The notes below the pieces were generated by a model. The model ran no database searches, was not told the origin of the DNA, and saw only the letters and a list, made by a program, of their open reading frames with translations. A stretch of 64,000 nucleotides of DNA from Phoronis australis (Eukaryota > Phoronida > Phoronidae), in contig NMRA01000126.1 of the NCBI GenBank assembly GCA_002633005.1, forward strand, positions 78,979 through 142,978, in the 5' to 3' direction. The position numbers were made by a program, and so were the translations under genes. Positions 47,608-60,178 of this stretch are shown here, piece after piece (the stretch's first letter is position 1; the number at the start of each line of letters is the position of its first letter).

Positions 47608-48071
47608 CTGTATCTCTATACTGTATCTCTATACTGGATCTCTACACTGGATCTCTACACTGTATCTCTACACTGGATCTCTACACTGTATCTCTACACT
47701 GGATCTCTACACTGTATCTCTACACTGTATCCCTACACTGTATCCCTACACTGTATCCCTACACTGTATCTCTACACTGTATCCCTACACTGTATCTCTA
47801 CACTGTATCTCTACACTGTATCTCTACACTGTATCCCTACACTGTATCTCTAAACTGTATCTCTACACTGGATCTCTACACTGTATCTCTACACTGTATC
47901 TCTACACTGTATCTCTACACTGGATCTCTACACTGTATCCCTACACTGTATCTCTAAACTGTATCTCTACACTGTATCTCTACACTGTATCTCTACACTG
48001 GATCTCTACACTGGATATCTACACTGTATCTCTAAACTGTACCTCTATACTGTATCTCTATACTGTATCTC
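47608..48071. repeat. 13-bp minisatellite, about 35 units
   Basis: The unit ctgtatctctaca is repeated with three common variants: gga for gta, ccc for ctc, and ataca or aaact forms at the edges. The period of 13 is not a multiple of 3, so each open frame cycles through all three phases and encodes a 13-residue peptide repeat (SLHCISTLYLYTV type). This explains the two long overlapping open frames here, which are not genes. Confidence 0.95.
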
Positions 48072-49438
48072 ACAAATGGTTGTTCAGATTCATATGAAAC
48101 TTCCACATGTGCTAAATGCAGTTTTCAAAAAAAGCTATAAGGAATTGTTTTTAAGATTTTGCACTTTTGCATGAGGTGGTACAATAGGATGAAAAATCTC
48201 AAAAGTTGCATAAAACGAAAAAGAAAATGTTTTTAGAGAATCTAGTTCAGCTTTTCTGAGATTTCACCTTAAGCCTTTGCATCAAATTAAATTTGGTCAT
48301 AAGTTGCTGTGCTATGTACCTTTCTTTTTTGGTAAATTTCACTAAAAAGATAGACACATGACCCAGACCCAATTATGACACATTTGGAAAAAAGTTAAAA
48401 ATTATCTTATTTCCCAATTTCCATACACTGCTCATTTTGCATTTAACAGGGCTTGTTTTATAAAAAAATTCGGACATGATGGATAAATTTGTTCACTTTC
48501 CCGTAATTCTTGAATTTAGGACTGCCAATGTTGAGAATTTCTTAAATTTGAGGAAAATTGTTTTGTTTGCAGTTCCAAATTGGGAGAATATTTACCATAA
48601 GCTAAATCTATACTGCAGCCTGACTTACATTACAAAAGGGTGTGCTAGGCTATATTGTGAACTATGCAAAAACATCACATTATCAAAAGTACTGGGATAT
48701 TCCTGGACTGCGTCTTTGCAACATTAGCGCATAAAAAAATAAAAAGGTACATTGCAGCAGTGCACCCCTCTGGGCGTATCTTTTAAAACACAACGCTCTT
48801 CCAAAAATGCAAGATTCTGGTCAACTTACAGGCAGTGTAATCTTATTCCACCACAACAGCACAGTCAATTTGAAGTGTTAGTCAAATTGCTTTTTTGCGT
48901 GGAATTATTAAATAAAAATGCAACTTTTTCATGAACATGACTCTGTTCTTACTTCGATTGCCCTTGGGGATTCTGTTTCATATGTTACCACTTTAATTAC
49001 GCTAAGTCTGCTGGGCACATCTTTCAAAAAAGGCACACTTTTTAACACCAGGTGAGCCCAAAGGGCACAGGTTCAAACCTGGTCAGGAATACCCCTAAAA
49101 GTAAAATATTTTTCACCATGACAATGCAGTATACAGAAGAATACTTTACAATAGTTGTTGCTGGGGAAACCCGCAACAGGAAACATCTTTTCACATTTTC
49201 ATCAACTAAGTCATAATTTATGCCCATAAGATATCACTTTGAGTGTACATACCTTTAAATGCACTGTGACACATCAAATTGATCAACAACGTAAAAAAAT
49301 GATAATTAGAGCAAATCTGGCGAGACTAAAGGATGACGCGTAATGTTTTGAGAACAACTGGTGACAGAGCAGCAAACTCACTTTGAACCAGAACTTTCAA
49401 AGGTTACAGAGAAGTGTATGATTAGTTAGCTAGGCTGT
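48072..49438. other. Intergenic, nothing firm
   Basis: AT-rich sequence with no supported gene. A box-B-like GGTTCAAACCTGG near 49070 hints at another old tRNA-derived repeat, but the A box is not convincing. Confidence 0.4.
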
Positions 49439-49670
49439 GTCTACACCAGGAGATAACCCAAAACAACTTGCCCTAGAGCAATGTGTCCTTGTTCAGCTGA
49501 GCATCCACACAACACATCCCAACACCAAGCAACACTCATGATTCAACACCCTTCTGTTGATCAAGAGCACAGTGAGTACTTAATTACTTCCACCTTGACT
49601 ACAGGTTTACATCCACACAGCGATTTGCACTGGGGCAAGATACCCTAAAACGTGTCACTCTATCTAGGCT
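49439..49670. mobile_element. Short TIR-like element related in style to the 7.4-kb element
   Basis: The left part (gtgtctacaccagg near 49438, then caacttgccctagag) and right part (ggggcaagataccctaaaac, then gtgtcac near 49633-49660) look like inverted ends, with CTTGCCC against GGGCAAG. The themes are shared with the 7396-8410 element. Pairing is imperfect. Confidence 0.35.
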
Positions 49671-50039
49671 CGCGCTAGACTTTTTAAGGTATTAGCCAAA
49701 ATAGCTAAAGGTAAAGCATCTGAAAACTTAGTCATTTTCAAAAATTATTAGCTACATACTGGCCACATGGGCAAGATATTGACCAAAAAAATTGGGCAGG
49801 GGTTCCCCGTATCTCCGGGTTACTCATTTCATTGATGCTGAACTAAAAAGTTGGGCAGGGATTCCACCTTATCCCCGGGTAACGGCGGGGAAACACTGGC
49901 CTTGTGGGCATTTTGATGAGCAAGACATTTAGGTCAAAAAACGTTAACATCAAAGTAACTTGTGGTTTGCAAAATAAAGCTAAATCGTGAATATAAAATT
50001 CATTAAGTAACAAATTGATATTTCATTTACCTTGCTTTC

Positions 50040-51399
50040 TTTCGGCCGCCACTAAAATAGTCTTGACATTGTCACTTGCAGACAACAAGTGGCAGTACCG
50101 ACACGAGATTTCACTATGAAGCGAGAAATCGCCGTAAGCAAGAGTGCTCCCCCCAACACACACACAGCAGGACATTTCGTTGCGGTAAGAAGAATGATTT
50201 TAGAGGGAGTGACGGACATGAAATGGAACATTCGCTTGCTATTTTTAAGTCTCGAAATCGAAGTAAGAATGTCATTTGCAGCGTGACTTGATTCGAGCTG
50301 ACTGTGAGTCGACACGCGAGTAGGTTTCTCGAAATTAATTTTTATTGTCAAGTTGCAAAAGTATTCGTCAAGTTGGCAACTGAACTTAACTCTACCATCG
50401 CCAGTGCCGCTCAGAATTCGCCAATTGCAAGCTGGCAAGCGGCTGGCACAACCCTAGCGTACCTCAATAAGAAGGCGTAAGTTGTCCCCACGCAAGCAGT
50501 GCCCACATCAGTACCAAACTACTACGCTGCTAGAAATCTCGAAGTCCAACAGAAAGTGAACATAATAATTGCCTTTAAAAATATTGCATAAAGTATTTCA
50601 AAAGACTTTTACAATTGAAAGTTTAAATTCATATAGCAAACCGTTTTGGATTACCTAAAATCAAAATTATACAATTCATTATTTTCATTATAATGTCTAT
50701 TTCCATGTGTGAACAGGATTCTTTCACTTAACATTATATACAATATACATTACAACCAGATAAGTGCAATAAAATACGATAAGCAGAAAAATAAATGTAA
50801 GTATTATTTAGCCAACACATAAAATTGTGGCCAGTCACCTTGCGTCATAATTTTTAAGCCCAACTCACATTTCAGTCAAATAGCAACATATTTCTTGGAA
50901 TAAAACTATTCACCAAAACACACAGCAATATTGCCATATATTATTTCCCACCCATGGCCTCAACAGAAGGCCACCATGAGATCACAGACTGTTTATCAAC
51001 AGAGACACATTCCTCTGGAAAGATGCCAAATTGTCTACCACTCAATGAATGGTAATCAAACTCGGTTGGTCAACTGCGAATTTGACTTGTGCTCAGAGAA
51101 AATGACAAATAACCCTTATCTTTGCACGTGTGTATTGCCTGCCACAATAATATAAAATATGATATTTATCCCACATACACTTTCAGAGCTTATTTTGAAA
51201 ACGACATGTTTGGTTGCGTGGATCACGGTTATAAGTGAACTGAAGGGGAGTGACTGAACGACAAGCCTGGCGCAGGCGAGAACGTACGATTCAAGATACA
51301 ACATAAACATATTGAACACGAAACTGATAAATTCAATGATAATACAGGTGAAAACCACGTCGGACAAATTACACTACACCGAGGTCAGTTATATCCTAA
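50040..51399. other. GC-richer patch with overlapping frames, then AT-rich spacer
   Basis: 50040-50460 is less AT-rich than its surroundings and is open in several frames on both strands (for example a 128-codon minus frame), which reflects composition rather than a gene. I see no domain. The rest is featureless. Confidence 0.35.
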
Positions 51400-51800
51400 A
51401 GCAGCTTCAAAGAGTACCATCAACTATCAAGTTAGCTCACACAAAATCACCAAGAACGCGGGAAACGGAAGAACACAAACAGCCGCCATTTGACGCCAAG
51501 GCACAATCTAATATGTGAGATATCTTATTTTATCCAAAAAAACAATGCTTTCAATTTCCAAGGTAATCACTGGCTAATGAAACGGCCACGTACCTCATGA
51601 AACAAACTATAAACGAAGCTGAAGGGTGGAAACCCGAGATCAAAAGTCCACGCTCTGTTGACGCGCTGAAAGCATATGCTTTTTAGAGCTATCAATAGAC
51701 GGCGTTACAGCACTTGCATAACATTAGGGAAAACAGAACGAGGAAGCTCCACTTTGAATTTTTAATGTGGCAGCCATTTTGATTTTCATTGGCTAGCGCG
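51400..51800 (-). promoter_or_regulatory. Possible distal promoter with YY1-like sites
   Basis: Minus-strand reads TCAAATGGCGGCT (51483-51494) and AAAATGGCTGCC (about 51771-51780) resemble YY1 sites of housekeeping promoters, in the orientation of the 7-TM gene 10 kb away. A non-coding first exon here spliced to about 41.4 kb is possible but unproven. Confidence 0.2.
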
Positions 51801-52847
51801 ATCCTAGTGGCTGGCTATGCGGTTACAGTTACTGAGCCGACACTCGAGGTTATTTCACAAACGTCGATGTGGTGACAAAGGAAGAGTAGCACTGAAGGTA
51901 GAAATCGACAATTGCATATTATATACAGAAATAGAGCTAAGCAAAGAAACTATTCATGAAACATGACATACGACCATAAAGGCATCGGATACTTAACATT
52001 ATGACAGGGATAAGACTAATACCAGAGTAATATATTAGAGACAGTGATATAAATACAACTTCAACTATAACCCATGCATTATACATAAGAATACACAAAA
52101 ATAGAAATCAGTAGAAGGAGGAAGGCATCCACTTAGTGGTAATGCCTCCCTCAGGTAGAAGCAACTTCCGAAGGTCCACTACTCCGAAAAAACATTACTA
52201 CGAAATGCTTTTTTAATTTTTTTTACTCAACCTTCATCAATTTTCTCCCAATTACATGTACAGGTTATTAATTTATTACTCATTATCAAATGCCCGACAA
52301 AAAATTAAATTTGGACAATGAAGTCCACTGACTTGTTTCTGCCGTTTCTACTAGCTGTCTTTTGTAGTTAGCGGCTCTCATATCATATCTTTGAAGTTTG
52401 CTTGACCAGAAGAAAATGTATCATATCGATATTATAAAAATGAACCAAAGGCATTCATACTTAGAGAAGGCGTGAATTTCTTCAGATTAGTGGGGTTTCG
52501 GGGTAGATTTTTTTCCGGAGTCACGGGGTTTCGGAATGCCTTGGGAGTAGTGGGATGTAACCTGATTTCATAACTTAGGACTACACTCTTTCCCCGCAGT
52601 ACTACGATTTCATACAGGTGTTATAATGGTAACGCTTTGACTCAGGGTAATCTTCGGATTTGTGGACCTCAATGAACTCGACATAGGCCCATAGGCGAAA
52701 ACGCAAAATGAACTAGCTTTGGACGATTCCCGATAATCACTTGACCCTTATTACGAAAAAACATCGAGTATCCGTTCAATTTGTTGCGTCTAGTCGAATA
52801 TGATATTTTCTCGCAGTGGTGAAGAAGGACCATAGAACTCTAGCAGC

Positions 52848-53932
52848 CGATTTAAGGGTGGTTTAACAAAACCAGGTTCAGACTTAAACCTGGTCTTCCT
52901 AAACCTGGTCTAATTTTAGACCTAACTTGCATTTCACCAACGTGGTTTTAAATGCCTGAAAGCCTAGTTTTGTTAGACCAGGGAGCGGGTTTAGTAAAAC
53001 CAGGTTTAAAGTATCTAAGCCCGCGCACCCTGTTGTGTCGATCTCGATGAACCCAACAAAGAAACTACTACTACTATTGAAGTGCTCCGATGAAACTTTG
53101 ATCACGTCGGTTACAATGGCACACACTAATAGAACCAGTGCAGACATTTGCGAAAAAGGTCTAAAAGCTTTTCTCATGAAGATAAATGTAATGTCTGTAC
53201 CCAACACACGTACACACATTTAAGTACATGCTCACGAGTAGTCGCTAGTACATGATGTCCAAATTTATTTCCGTGCCATTTTAGGGTTTATTTTTCGCGG
53301 CCAAAGGGGGGGGCAAGACCCTTTCCTGTCAACATTAAATCAGAAGTCACTGGAGGTGGATCTCAGAAGAATCAGCGCTAACGAATATGACGCCCTGCTC
53401 GACCAGTCCTATTCCGAGGAATTTGCAGGATCATGTAGCACGTACTTTTCTACACATAGGCGGATCCCCCTTTTCTCTCGATTTTAGTGATGTCAAATCT
53501 ATAATTTTNNNNNNCCCCCCCCCCCCCCCCTTAAAAATTGTGAAGCCGATCCTGCTACGTTTGGTCTTGTGACGTCGTATAACTGACTATTGAAAATAGT
53601 CCATTTTCACTCTAAAACTGCGTCGTAAATGCACACCGCGGCATCCTTTTTTCAGTTGCACTTATATCACGCAAGTCTGTCAAATTTAACAGTTAAACCT
53701 GGGTCTGACCAAGTCTAAAGTTAAAGCTGCATTAAGTTCTTAAAATACATGGCTAAAGAATAAAGACTTCGTTGGTAAACTGACACAGACCATGTCTAAA
53801 CTGGGGTTAAACCAGGTTTTACTAGACCACTGGTCTAAGCCACCTTTATAAAATGCAGATTATCTTTAAACCTAGTCCAAGTCCAGTTTAAACCAGGTTT
53901 AACTTTAAACCACCTTTATGAAATCGGCCGTA
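52848..53932. mobile_element. ~1.1-kb element with GGTTTAAACC-rich inverted ends
   Basis: The left end (gccgatttaagggtggttta) and right end (taaaccacctttatgaaatc, then ggc) are inverted copies of each other. Both are followed inward by many AAACCTGGTTTA-type palindromic words. The middle holds a short plus frame (53035-53223) and an N run (53509-53514) beside poly-C. No transposase domain is recognised. Confidence 0.65.
53509..53514. other. Run of six Ns before poly-C
   Basis: An unresolved homopolymer junction inside the 52.8-53.9 kb element. Confidence 0.95.
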
Positions 53933-54530
53933 GGAGTTCTACGATACGACAGAGTTCTACTGGTCGACCTCATTCATGTACACTAACAACCTACCATCTG
54001 CTACCAACACGAATGTGCTCATGGCGCACACACATTTACTCCCATAGCTGTTTAAATCAGAATTCAACAATAACTAAACCAGTGTATTTTATTTTACATA
54101 ATTTAGCTTAAAAACTAAATTATTTTAGATATCCGAAAATAAATTTTCATTGAACGTATTAAAAGATAAAATGCGTATTATGTAAGCTGTAAAAGCAAAA
54201 GATAATTATATGGAACACTTAGCACTACACTTCAAACACCTTGACCCATCCAATTAAAAAGTCTATGATAAAATATTCACAACACGGAAACGGTAAATTT
54301 TTAGGAATTGAAGGCATTTATAAGTATTTTTTATTTCTCATCTTTCGTTTTACATTAGGTCAGTGAAAAGTAATCAACTAAGCTTCATAATTTGATTGTA
54401 CTAAAGCGATATGTATCATGGGCGGCCGTCAAGGGGGAGCCTGGCCCTGGCATCCCAATTTTCAAAACCTTATTAAATTAGTCTTCCTAAAACCTCTCTG
54501 AGGTGGTGGCGTGTTACAACTACTATTAAA

Positions 54531-54668
54531 ATCTCTTGGTCTATTTATACCGACCTCTTGTCTATTTACACTGTTACGCAGGAACACCTGACGATGGAAG
54601 GAGAATAGACCGACCGAAACGTCGTGGCAGTGTAAATAGACAAGAGGTCAGTGTAAATAAACCAAGAG
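54531..54668 (+). repeat. Foldback hairpin with hammerhead-like core at its tip
   Basis: Arms of about 45 bp pair almost perfectly (ctcttggtctatttataccg, then acctcttgtctatttacactg, against the mirrored right arm ending accaagagatttt). Between them lie CTGACGA (54588-54594) and GAAAC (54616-54620), the two conserved strands of a hammerhead core, in the right order. The arms would form helix I. Helices II and III are not convincing by eye. Penelope-like and related retroelements are known to carry such ribozymes. Confidence 0.5.
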
Positions 54669-54669
54669 A

Positions 54670-56900
54670 TTTTAATTATACTTGTTAAATTTCCTTAGAA
54701 TTAAACAAGCAATGAACATACGAAAAGCATGTAAGAAAATCATACTCCAAGCATATTTTTAAATCCTGGCTTCAAGATTAATGAAGTTGAACTGGGTAAC
54801 TGTATGTTATCTATGTTTTTATTGCTTGTGGTAGTGGTCGGTAGTAAGTTTCTTGTCTATTCAAAGCGACAATCGCATAATATTCACTATTTGAGAACCA
54901 GTCTTCCCAAATTTTTGTTTTTAAATGCTCATGTTTGGCTTAACGACCAACTCCTGATTATTGTATTCCCTACGAACAAGGTAATTCGGATCCCGAGAAA
55001 AGCTAGTAGCCTTTCAGTTTTCCAGCATTGTATGAAATCTGGAGTGTCAGTGACTTTTTTTGAAAACGGGCCAAGTTCAACTTTCTTTCGTTATTCTTGT
55101 CCTACTGCACTGTTAAGAAATGACTGAGCAGAATTTAGTGTATTACTGAAATGCAACAAGATCACAGCATTCCCGAAGAATCCTGGAACTTTTCAGGACA
55201 AATTATGCACACCTCATTATCCATGGTACATTACATGCTCACCACCAAAGTGCTGTGCTCACCTTTATCTGGATATGGCAATTGGTTTCTGCCACAATGA
55301 ATATCTAAAACACACTACCTGCAACATCTCCATACATACACGATCGCACTACAAACGTCCAAAATGAAAAAGGCCCAGTGTGAGGTCCCGTTTGCATTCT
55401 TTTCTTTAAGAATTAAAAAAGTGCCAAAATAATTCATTCCCACTTTCAGAGTTAAAAATCGTACCCCTTCTATTAAAACAACTAGGTTATATAATTAGTT
55501 TTATGACTGGCCAGTCAGTCGGATACACAAACTCAATAACAGAGCTAGTTAAATATGCTCATATTGCCCCTGTGTGCCTATCTCCCATGTTCTCTTTGAC
55601 CAGTGCAGACCTTTGGGGGTTACCTCCACCAGTAGTGGTAGGAATGATTAACAACAGTGTTTCCAACATATTTGTTATTTTTCAAAACCAGTAATGTCAC
55701 AATGTTATAATGCAATAAACATAGACAAGAGTCACATTGTGCAGGAAGGGCCATCCAATTTGTTACATTTGTTCAGTGCACACTGGACACCCTACACAAT
55801 TTCTTACTATTAATAAAAGAAACAAATACAGTGAAAAATTTTCCACAAATTTCCATCAACATCTCAAAACCCAGAAAGGAAGGAATTACTCCTTCACATT
55901 GACACGATTGTCAGTTGAGCTTGTCCCACTGGGCTCGAATCTCTAAATAAAAATCATCTGAATATGCGAAGTTTGTTTTCATAATTATTGTGTGGTTTAA
56001 CCAACCCTCAATTTTATTTTGTTTGATATGACAAGTTACTGTTGACCTTTTAACCTATAACGTAAAATGTTGTATACGCAAATGATTGTAGGATATCCGT
56101 CATCCTAAGTAACACAGCCAGCAGAGGTAGAGATAATAATCCTCAGATACCACTCATAGCAGATACACTGTATAAGTAAATGAAACAGACTATATCCAAT
56201 GTCGACTGCAGTCTTACTAAAAAGATGACATCCCACATGCTGAAAGACTGACAGTACGTGCCATTACAAACGATCAGCATAGTACAGCCTGATTCACTAA
56301 CAATAGTACCAGATATTGAAGCACAGCTTACAAAACAACAAGAGGAATTAAAAAAGAATACAGGTAGTTGGACACATTTAGGCCACTAAGGGCCACCGTG
56401 TAAAGTGCAGACAGGGCTAATTAGATAAAGCCAAAAATGCAAACTTCTAACTGGAAAAATGCAATGAATCTTTTTGTTGAAGCAATGAATAACCTCCACT
56501 TCGTACAAGGTTTCATCAATGACCTATTTACGGATAACGACAACAGAGGCATGCATCTCGTAGAGCATGGAGTCAATCAATCCAGACTCAAGGAACAAAA
56601 CAAATGATTTCAAAAGAGGGTACTGCATGCAGCATTAATAATTTTAAAAAAACAGATGACAAACAATTCTCATTCTTATGCTGGAGTAGTGTTTAAAGAA
56701 GTTGACAAAATATTATCAAAATATTAGGAAAATAGAAAAACTTAATTTGATTTTCAAATGATTAGGCCTTATTTTTGGTCTTATTTCCATCTTCATTTCA
56801 ATGGAACTTGTCATCTTTTTTGACAATTACACATCACTCTTTTGGTAAGCCTAAGCACTCCGTAGACCTTAATGATGCTATATCTAATCCATACCTAACA
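54670..56900. other. Intergenic, nothing recognised
   Basis: No supported gene. It may include the tail of the NAA38 transcript; a minus-strand AATAAA occurs near 56018. Confidence 0.4.
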
Positions 56901-56921
56901 CCTCACGAGCAATGCTAGGTT

Positions 56922-57254
56922 TCATTGAGGCATTTGTGGTATAATCAACCTCAGTATTAACCAGACAACAAACAAACGCCATTGTACCTTCGACGACCTC
57001 TTACTGTTTGATGGTTCAAAACAAAAATGAACCAAAGCCAAATTTAAGGCACCTCTAGCATAAGCAACATAATGCTGTATAAACCCTACAGATACATGAT
57101 GCCTTCTTGAATCTGTAGCATTCCAAACACAAGACAAAGCTTCTTCCAACTCATCATTGCTCATGTAACATATACACATATGATGCTCCATAGTGACAAG
57201 TTGCTGTATAATTCTTCTCTGAACTTGAACACAATGGATCCTCCGTGGAGACAT
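56922..57254 (-). other. 110-codon open frame directly downstream of NAA38
   Basis: It starts (ATG 57254) 27 nt after the NAA38 stop, on the same strand. Its middle (SNDELEEALSCVWNATDSRR) has protein-like composition and its C-terminus is hydrophobic. No domain is recognised. It would lie in the NAA38 3' UTR. It may be chance. Confidence 0.25.
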
Positions 57255-57281
57255 GACTCAAGTGCTGACGATCCATGGTTG

Positions 57282-60178
57282 TCACACAATATTAGGTTCC
57301 TTTACCAACATGTCATCAACACAGATGGAAACAATATGTCTTCCCGGTACCATCGCTAACCCAAGAACTCTTGGCTCCTCTTTCACTGGCATGTCTGGAA
57401 ATAAACAAGTACATGCTTAATAATAATTTCTACACGGCAAGGTTCTCTGTCGCACCATAAAGTCCAAGGATACTCCAATAAAGCAAGATGTTCTGCTCTT
57501 AGAGTCCACAACCCTAAGTTACTTGCTTCATTTTTAGTCAAAAATCCCTCTGTTAAGTTAAATTTAGGCAAAAAAAAACATGATAGACAAGACGAGGTAA
57601 TCACAGACATCAATATCCTCTGCCGGAAATTTGTAGAAGTTGTGCACACAAGAGCATTTCACTACATTCGTGGGTGAAAATCAAGAATGGGACATAACAC
57701 TTTATAATGACAAAATCCCTAAGACGTAGGAGATGCATACATAAGGAAGTTTCAGGAATGGGCCATAATTCAAGAAAATGCAGTCCAAAGACAAAACACT
57801 AATAAATGATATCTGCTAGGCCACTTCATGGCAAAACGTTCCTTGAACTTCACTCAAAATCCAGTAAAACATGAAGGAATTGTACACAGAAGAACGTTTC
57901 CCTTCATGCATGCGTGAAAATCCAAATGACCCATGACAAGTAAATACGGTCCAATCACAAAACGCTGATGACATAGGTTATGGCACTTTGTAAGTACTAA
58001 TAGTTTTTTGAAAGTTTGGTTGACACCCAATGAGAAATGTAGGAGTTGTGCAGAAAATAACGTTTCCATACGTTGACACGTGAAAATCAAGTACAGGCCA
58101 TAAGTGTCAACTAGAAGCAGATGTCACTCAGGGAACACAAATGATGAAGCTGGGTCGTGCGGGTGAAAAACGTGCAAAATTTTATCTCATGTTACATAAT
58201 ATATTAGGCAATTCATTAGAGTAAACAGTAACATATCTATTAACTTTACTTCGGTCTTTGTGACATTGTAACAAATTCTTCAATTCTTATTTTAAAAAGT
58301 GAGATCTTTGAAAATACTACCTTTTTCTAATTAAAAGGAATCTCAATAAATAAGAGTAATACCCAAGAGCTACCAATTGTATCAAATACTAGGGCTTCGA
58401 AACAGCTGACAGTTCATTGATTTCAATCTTCAGGCCAAGCTGATAAAACTTCATGTCACACTGAACAGTCATCTAAAATAACAAATTGTCAGTACTTTTC
58501 GAGACCAGAGACAACATGTAAACTGAGTAAAAAGCAAGACGACCCTTTTATAACAGGAAGTGCGCTATATCAGAACTTTCCATCCATGACTCATGGCAAA
58601 TTTATACGAACCTAATTTCTCATGAAATTCAAGTTAGGTAAAAGTATGACAATGTCAAATATAGCATTCCGTAGTGCATGTAGATCTCATTAACACCCAG
58701 GATGCCTATCCAAATGTTTCAGGAGCTTGTTCTAAAAGTATTAGGCTCTACATGCATCTTATGCGCACAGAAAATCACTATGTTTTTTGCAATCTGTTTT
58801 CAAGTTTAAGGACACAATTTCGAACTGTCAGCCCATCACAATTTCAAAAGTGAGTTTTAACAGTACAAAATAACCTAAGAGCTACAGACTATGTAGGTGA
58901 ATAGTTTTCAAGACATGAGCGCTTAAAGCTCATCGGGTAAACTAAGTCGTAAACTGTTTATCAGCTGACCATTCATCAACAAAACAGAGTTGCGTAGACC
59001 TTGTTGTGTCTAACAATTCTGCCAATTTTGAAGAGAATTTGAGACATGATGGATGTTTTAAAAATGCGACACATGTAACCTTTTAGCACCTCATTAAAGC
59101 CAAAGTTAAACAAAACAAATTTCATTTCTAAACTAACCTGGACAGCTAAGATATTCTGAGCACGATCCCAGAATTACATTCTTGTCTTTATCGGTGCACA
59201 GAAATACACCTGAAAATAAAAACAGACTGAAGTACATGTCAATGATTACATTGTATTTGTAGTGCACATATGAATGCATTTAAGTAGTCAAAATAGTTTT
59301 TGGGAGGTTTGAAAGCTTATCATTATATGAATATTAAAAACTTTCCATGTTGTATTTACATCAAATATGATTGTAAGTTACACAATACATGAATGGGGGG
59401 AACACTTAATCCAAAAAACTCTTGAAAGTTCTAAGGGCAGTATACATTTTAAAGTTTCTGACAAAATAAGCAAAACAAATTTCGTCAATATTACACCACC
59501 CAGCAATGTTTTTCAGTTGGTAATACATGAATACAAACCACAAATTCAAGTAAATACAAGTAACAGGACTCGAATTGGTGACCTCAGATTTTGCTTGGCA
59601 ACCTGGTAAAAATCTCAGGTCGCCATGCCACATCTGAGCCCACACTCAAAATATCATAGTAAATAAGGAGACAATGTAAAAAATTGTTAGGTAAAAATTG
59701 GAAGGGTCTAATTGTGTGTTTGTGTTTCAGGTGAGTCTGTAGATGGGGAATTGGGGATATTGGGCCCAAGAAGGAGAAATAGGTCATCACTGAGCATGCC
59801 AGATGCTCTAATTTTTTGTTGAGGCAAAAAACGCTGACTGGGCAATCTCGGATGTTCTGGCTTTCATTTGCTGAGTTCATCACTCATTCAATTCAAGTAT
59901 TTAGTTTACTTCATTTTCAACTCTTGCAAATGAGATTTAGCGACCTCAGTTCCTTTTCGGCACCCTGGCAATTTTACCATGTCACATTTTGCGAGTTGAC
60001 ATTATTGTAAGCACCAAGCCCTGTATAGTACGACATCATCCTGCACACGAAAATGCAAGTGAAACTATGTTTCCTCACCTATGAGAAACCTTCCATCTGT
60101 CATTTCAATCTTCATACTTTTATTGAGCCAAGAACGCAACTGGAGCCTACCAGGTGTCTCTGTTTGTTGCTCTGTCAT
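57282..60178 (-). CDS. NAA38: NAA38 (LSMD1): Sm-like auxiliary subunit of NatC acetyltransferase
   Basis: Three minus-strand exons join in phase: 60079-60178 (start ATG 60178), 59138-59209 and 57282-57394 (stop TGA 57282-57284), giving 94 residues. The Sm fold motifs are clear: Sm1 as MKIEMTDGRFLIG, then GVFLCTDKDKNVILGSCSEY, and Sm2 in PRVLGLAMVPGRHIVSI. These match human NAA38 almost word for word. The family binds NAA30 and NAA35 in NatC, which acetylates N-termini such as Met-Leu/Ile/Phe. The N-terminus (MTEQQTETPGRLQLRSWLNK) is shorter than in human (125 residues total). The first intron has a SINE-like insert and the second a set of diverged repeats. It is divergent from CYB5D1. Confidence 0.95.
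57636..58115. repeat. Three diverged tandem units in NAA38 intron 2
   Basis: A theme gtagnagttgtgcacanaag ... cgtgaaaatcaa ... ccataa recurs near 57636, 57875 and 58041, giving units of roughly 165-240 bp. These produce short minus-strand frames that are not genes. Confidence 0.5.
59555..59645 (-). repeat. tRNA-like SINE fragment in NAA38 intron 1
   Basis: On the minus strand, TGGCATGGCGACC (A-box-like) is followed ~45 nt later by CCAATTCGAGTCC (B-box-like). There is no cloverleaf, so this is a decayed tRNA-derived repeat. Confidence 0.4.

Noticed and set aside
47548-47957. Two overlapping repeat-peptide frames of 101 and 128 codons
   Set aside because: They are products of the 13-bp minisatellite, which has no stops in any phase.
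50052-50438. 128-codon minus frame overlapping two plus frames
   Set aside because: Openness on both strands reflects local base composition; no domain or splice signals.
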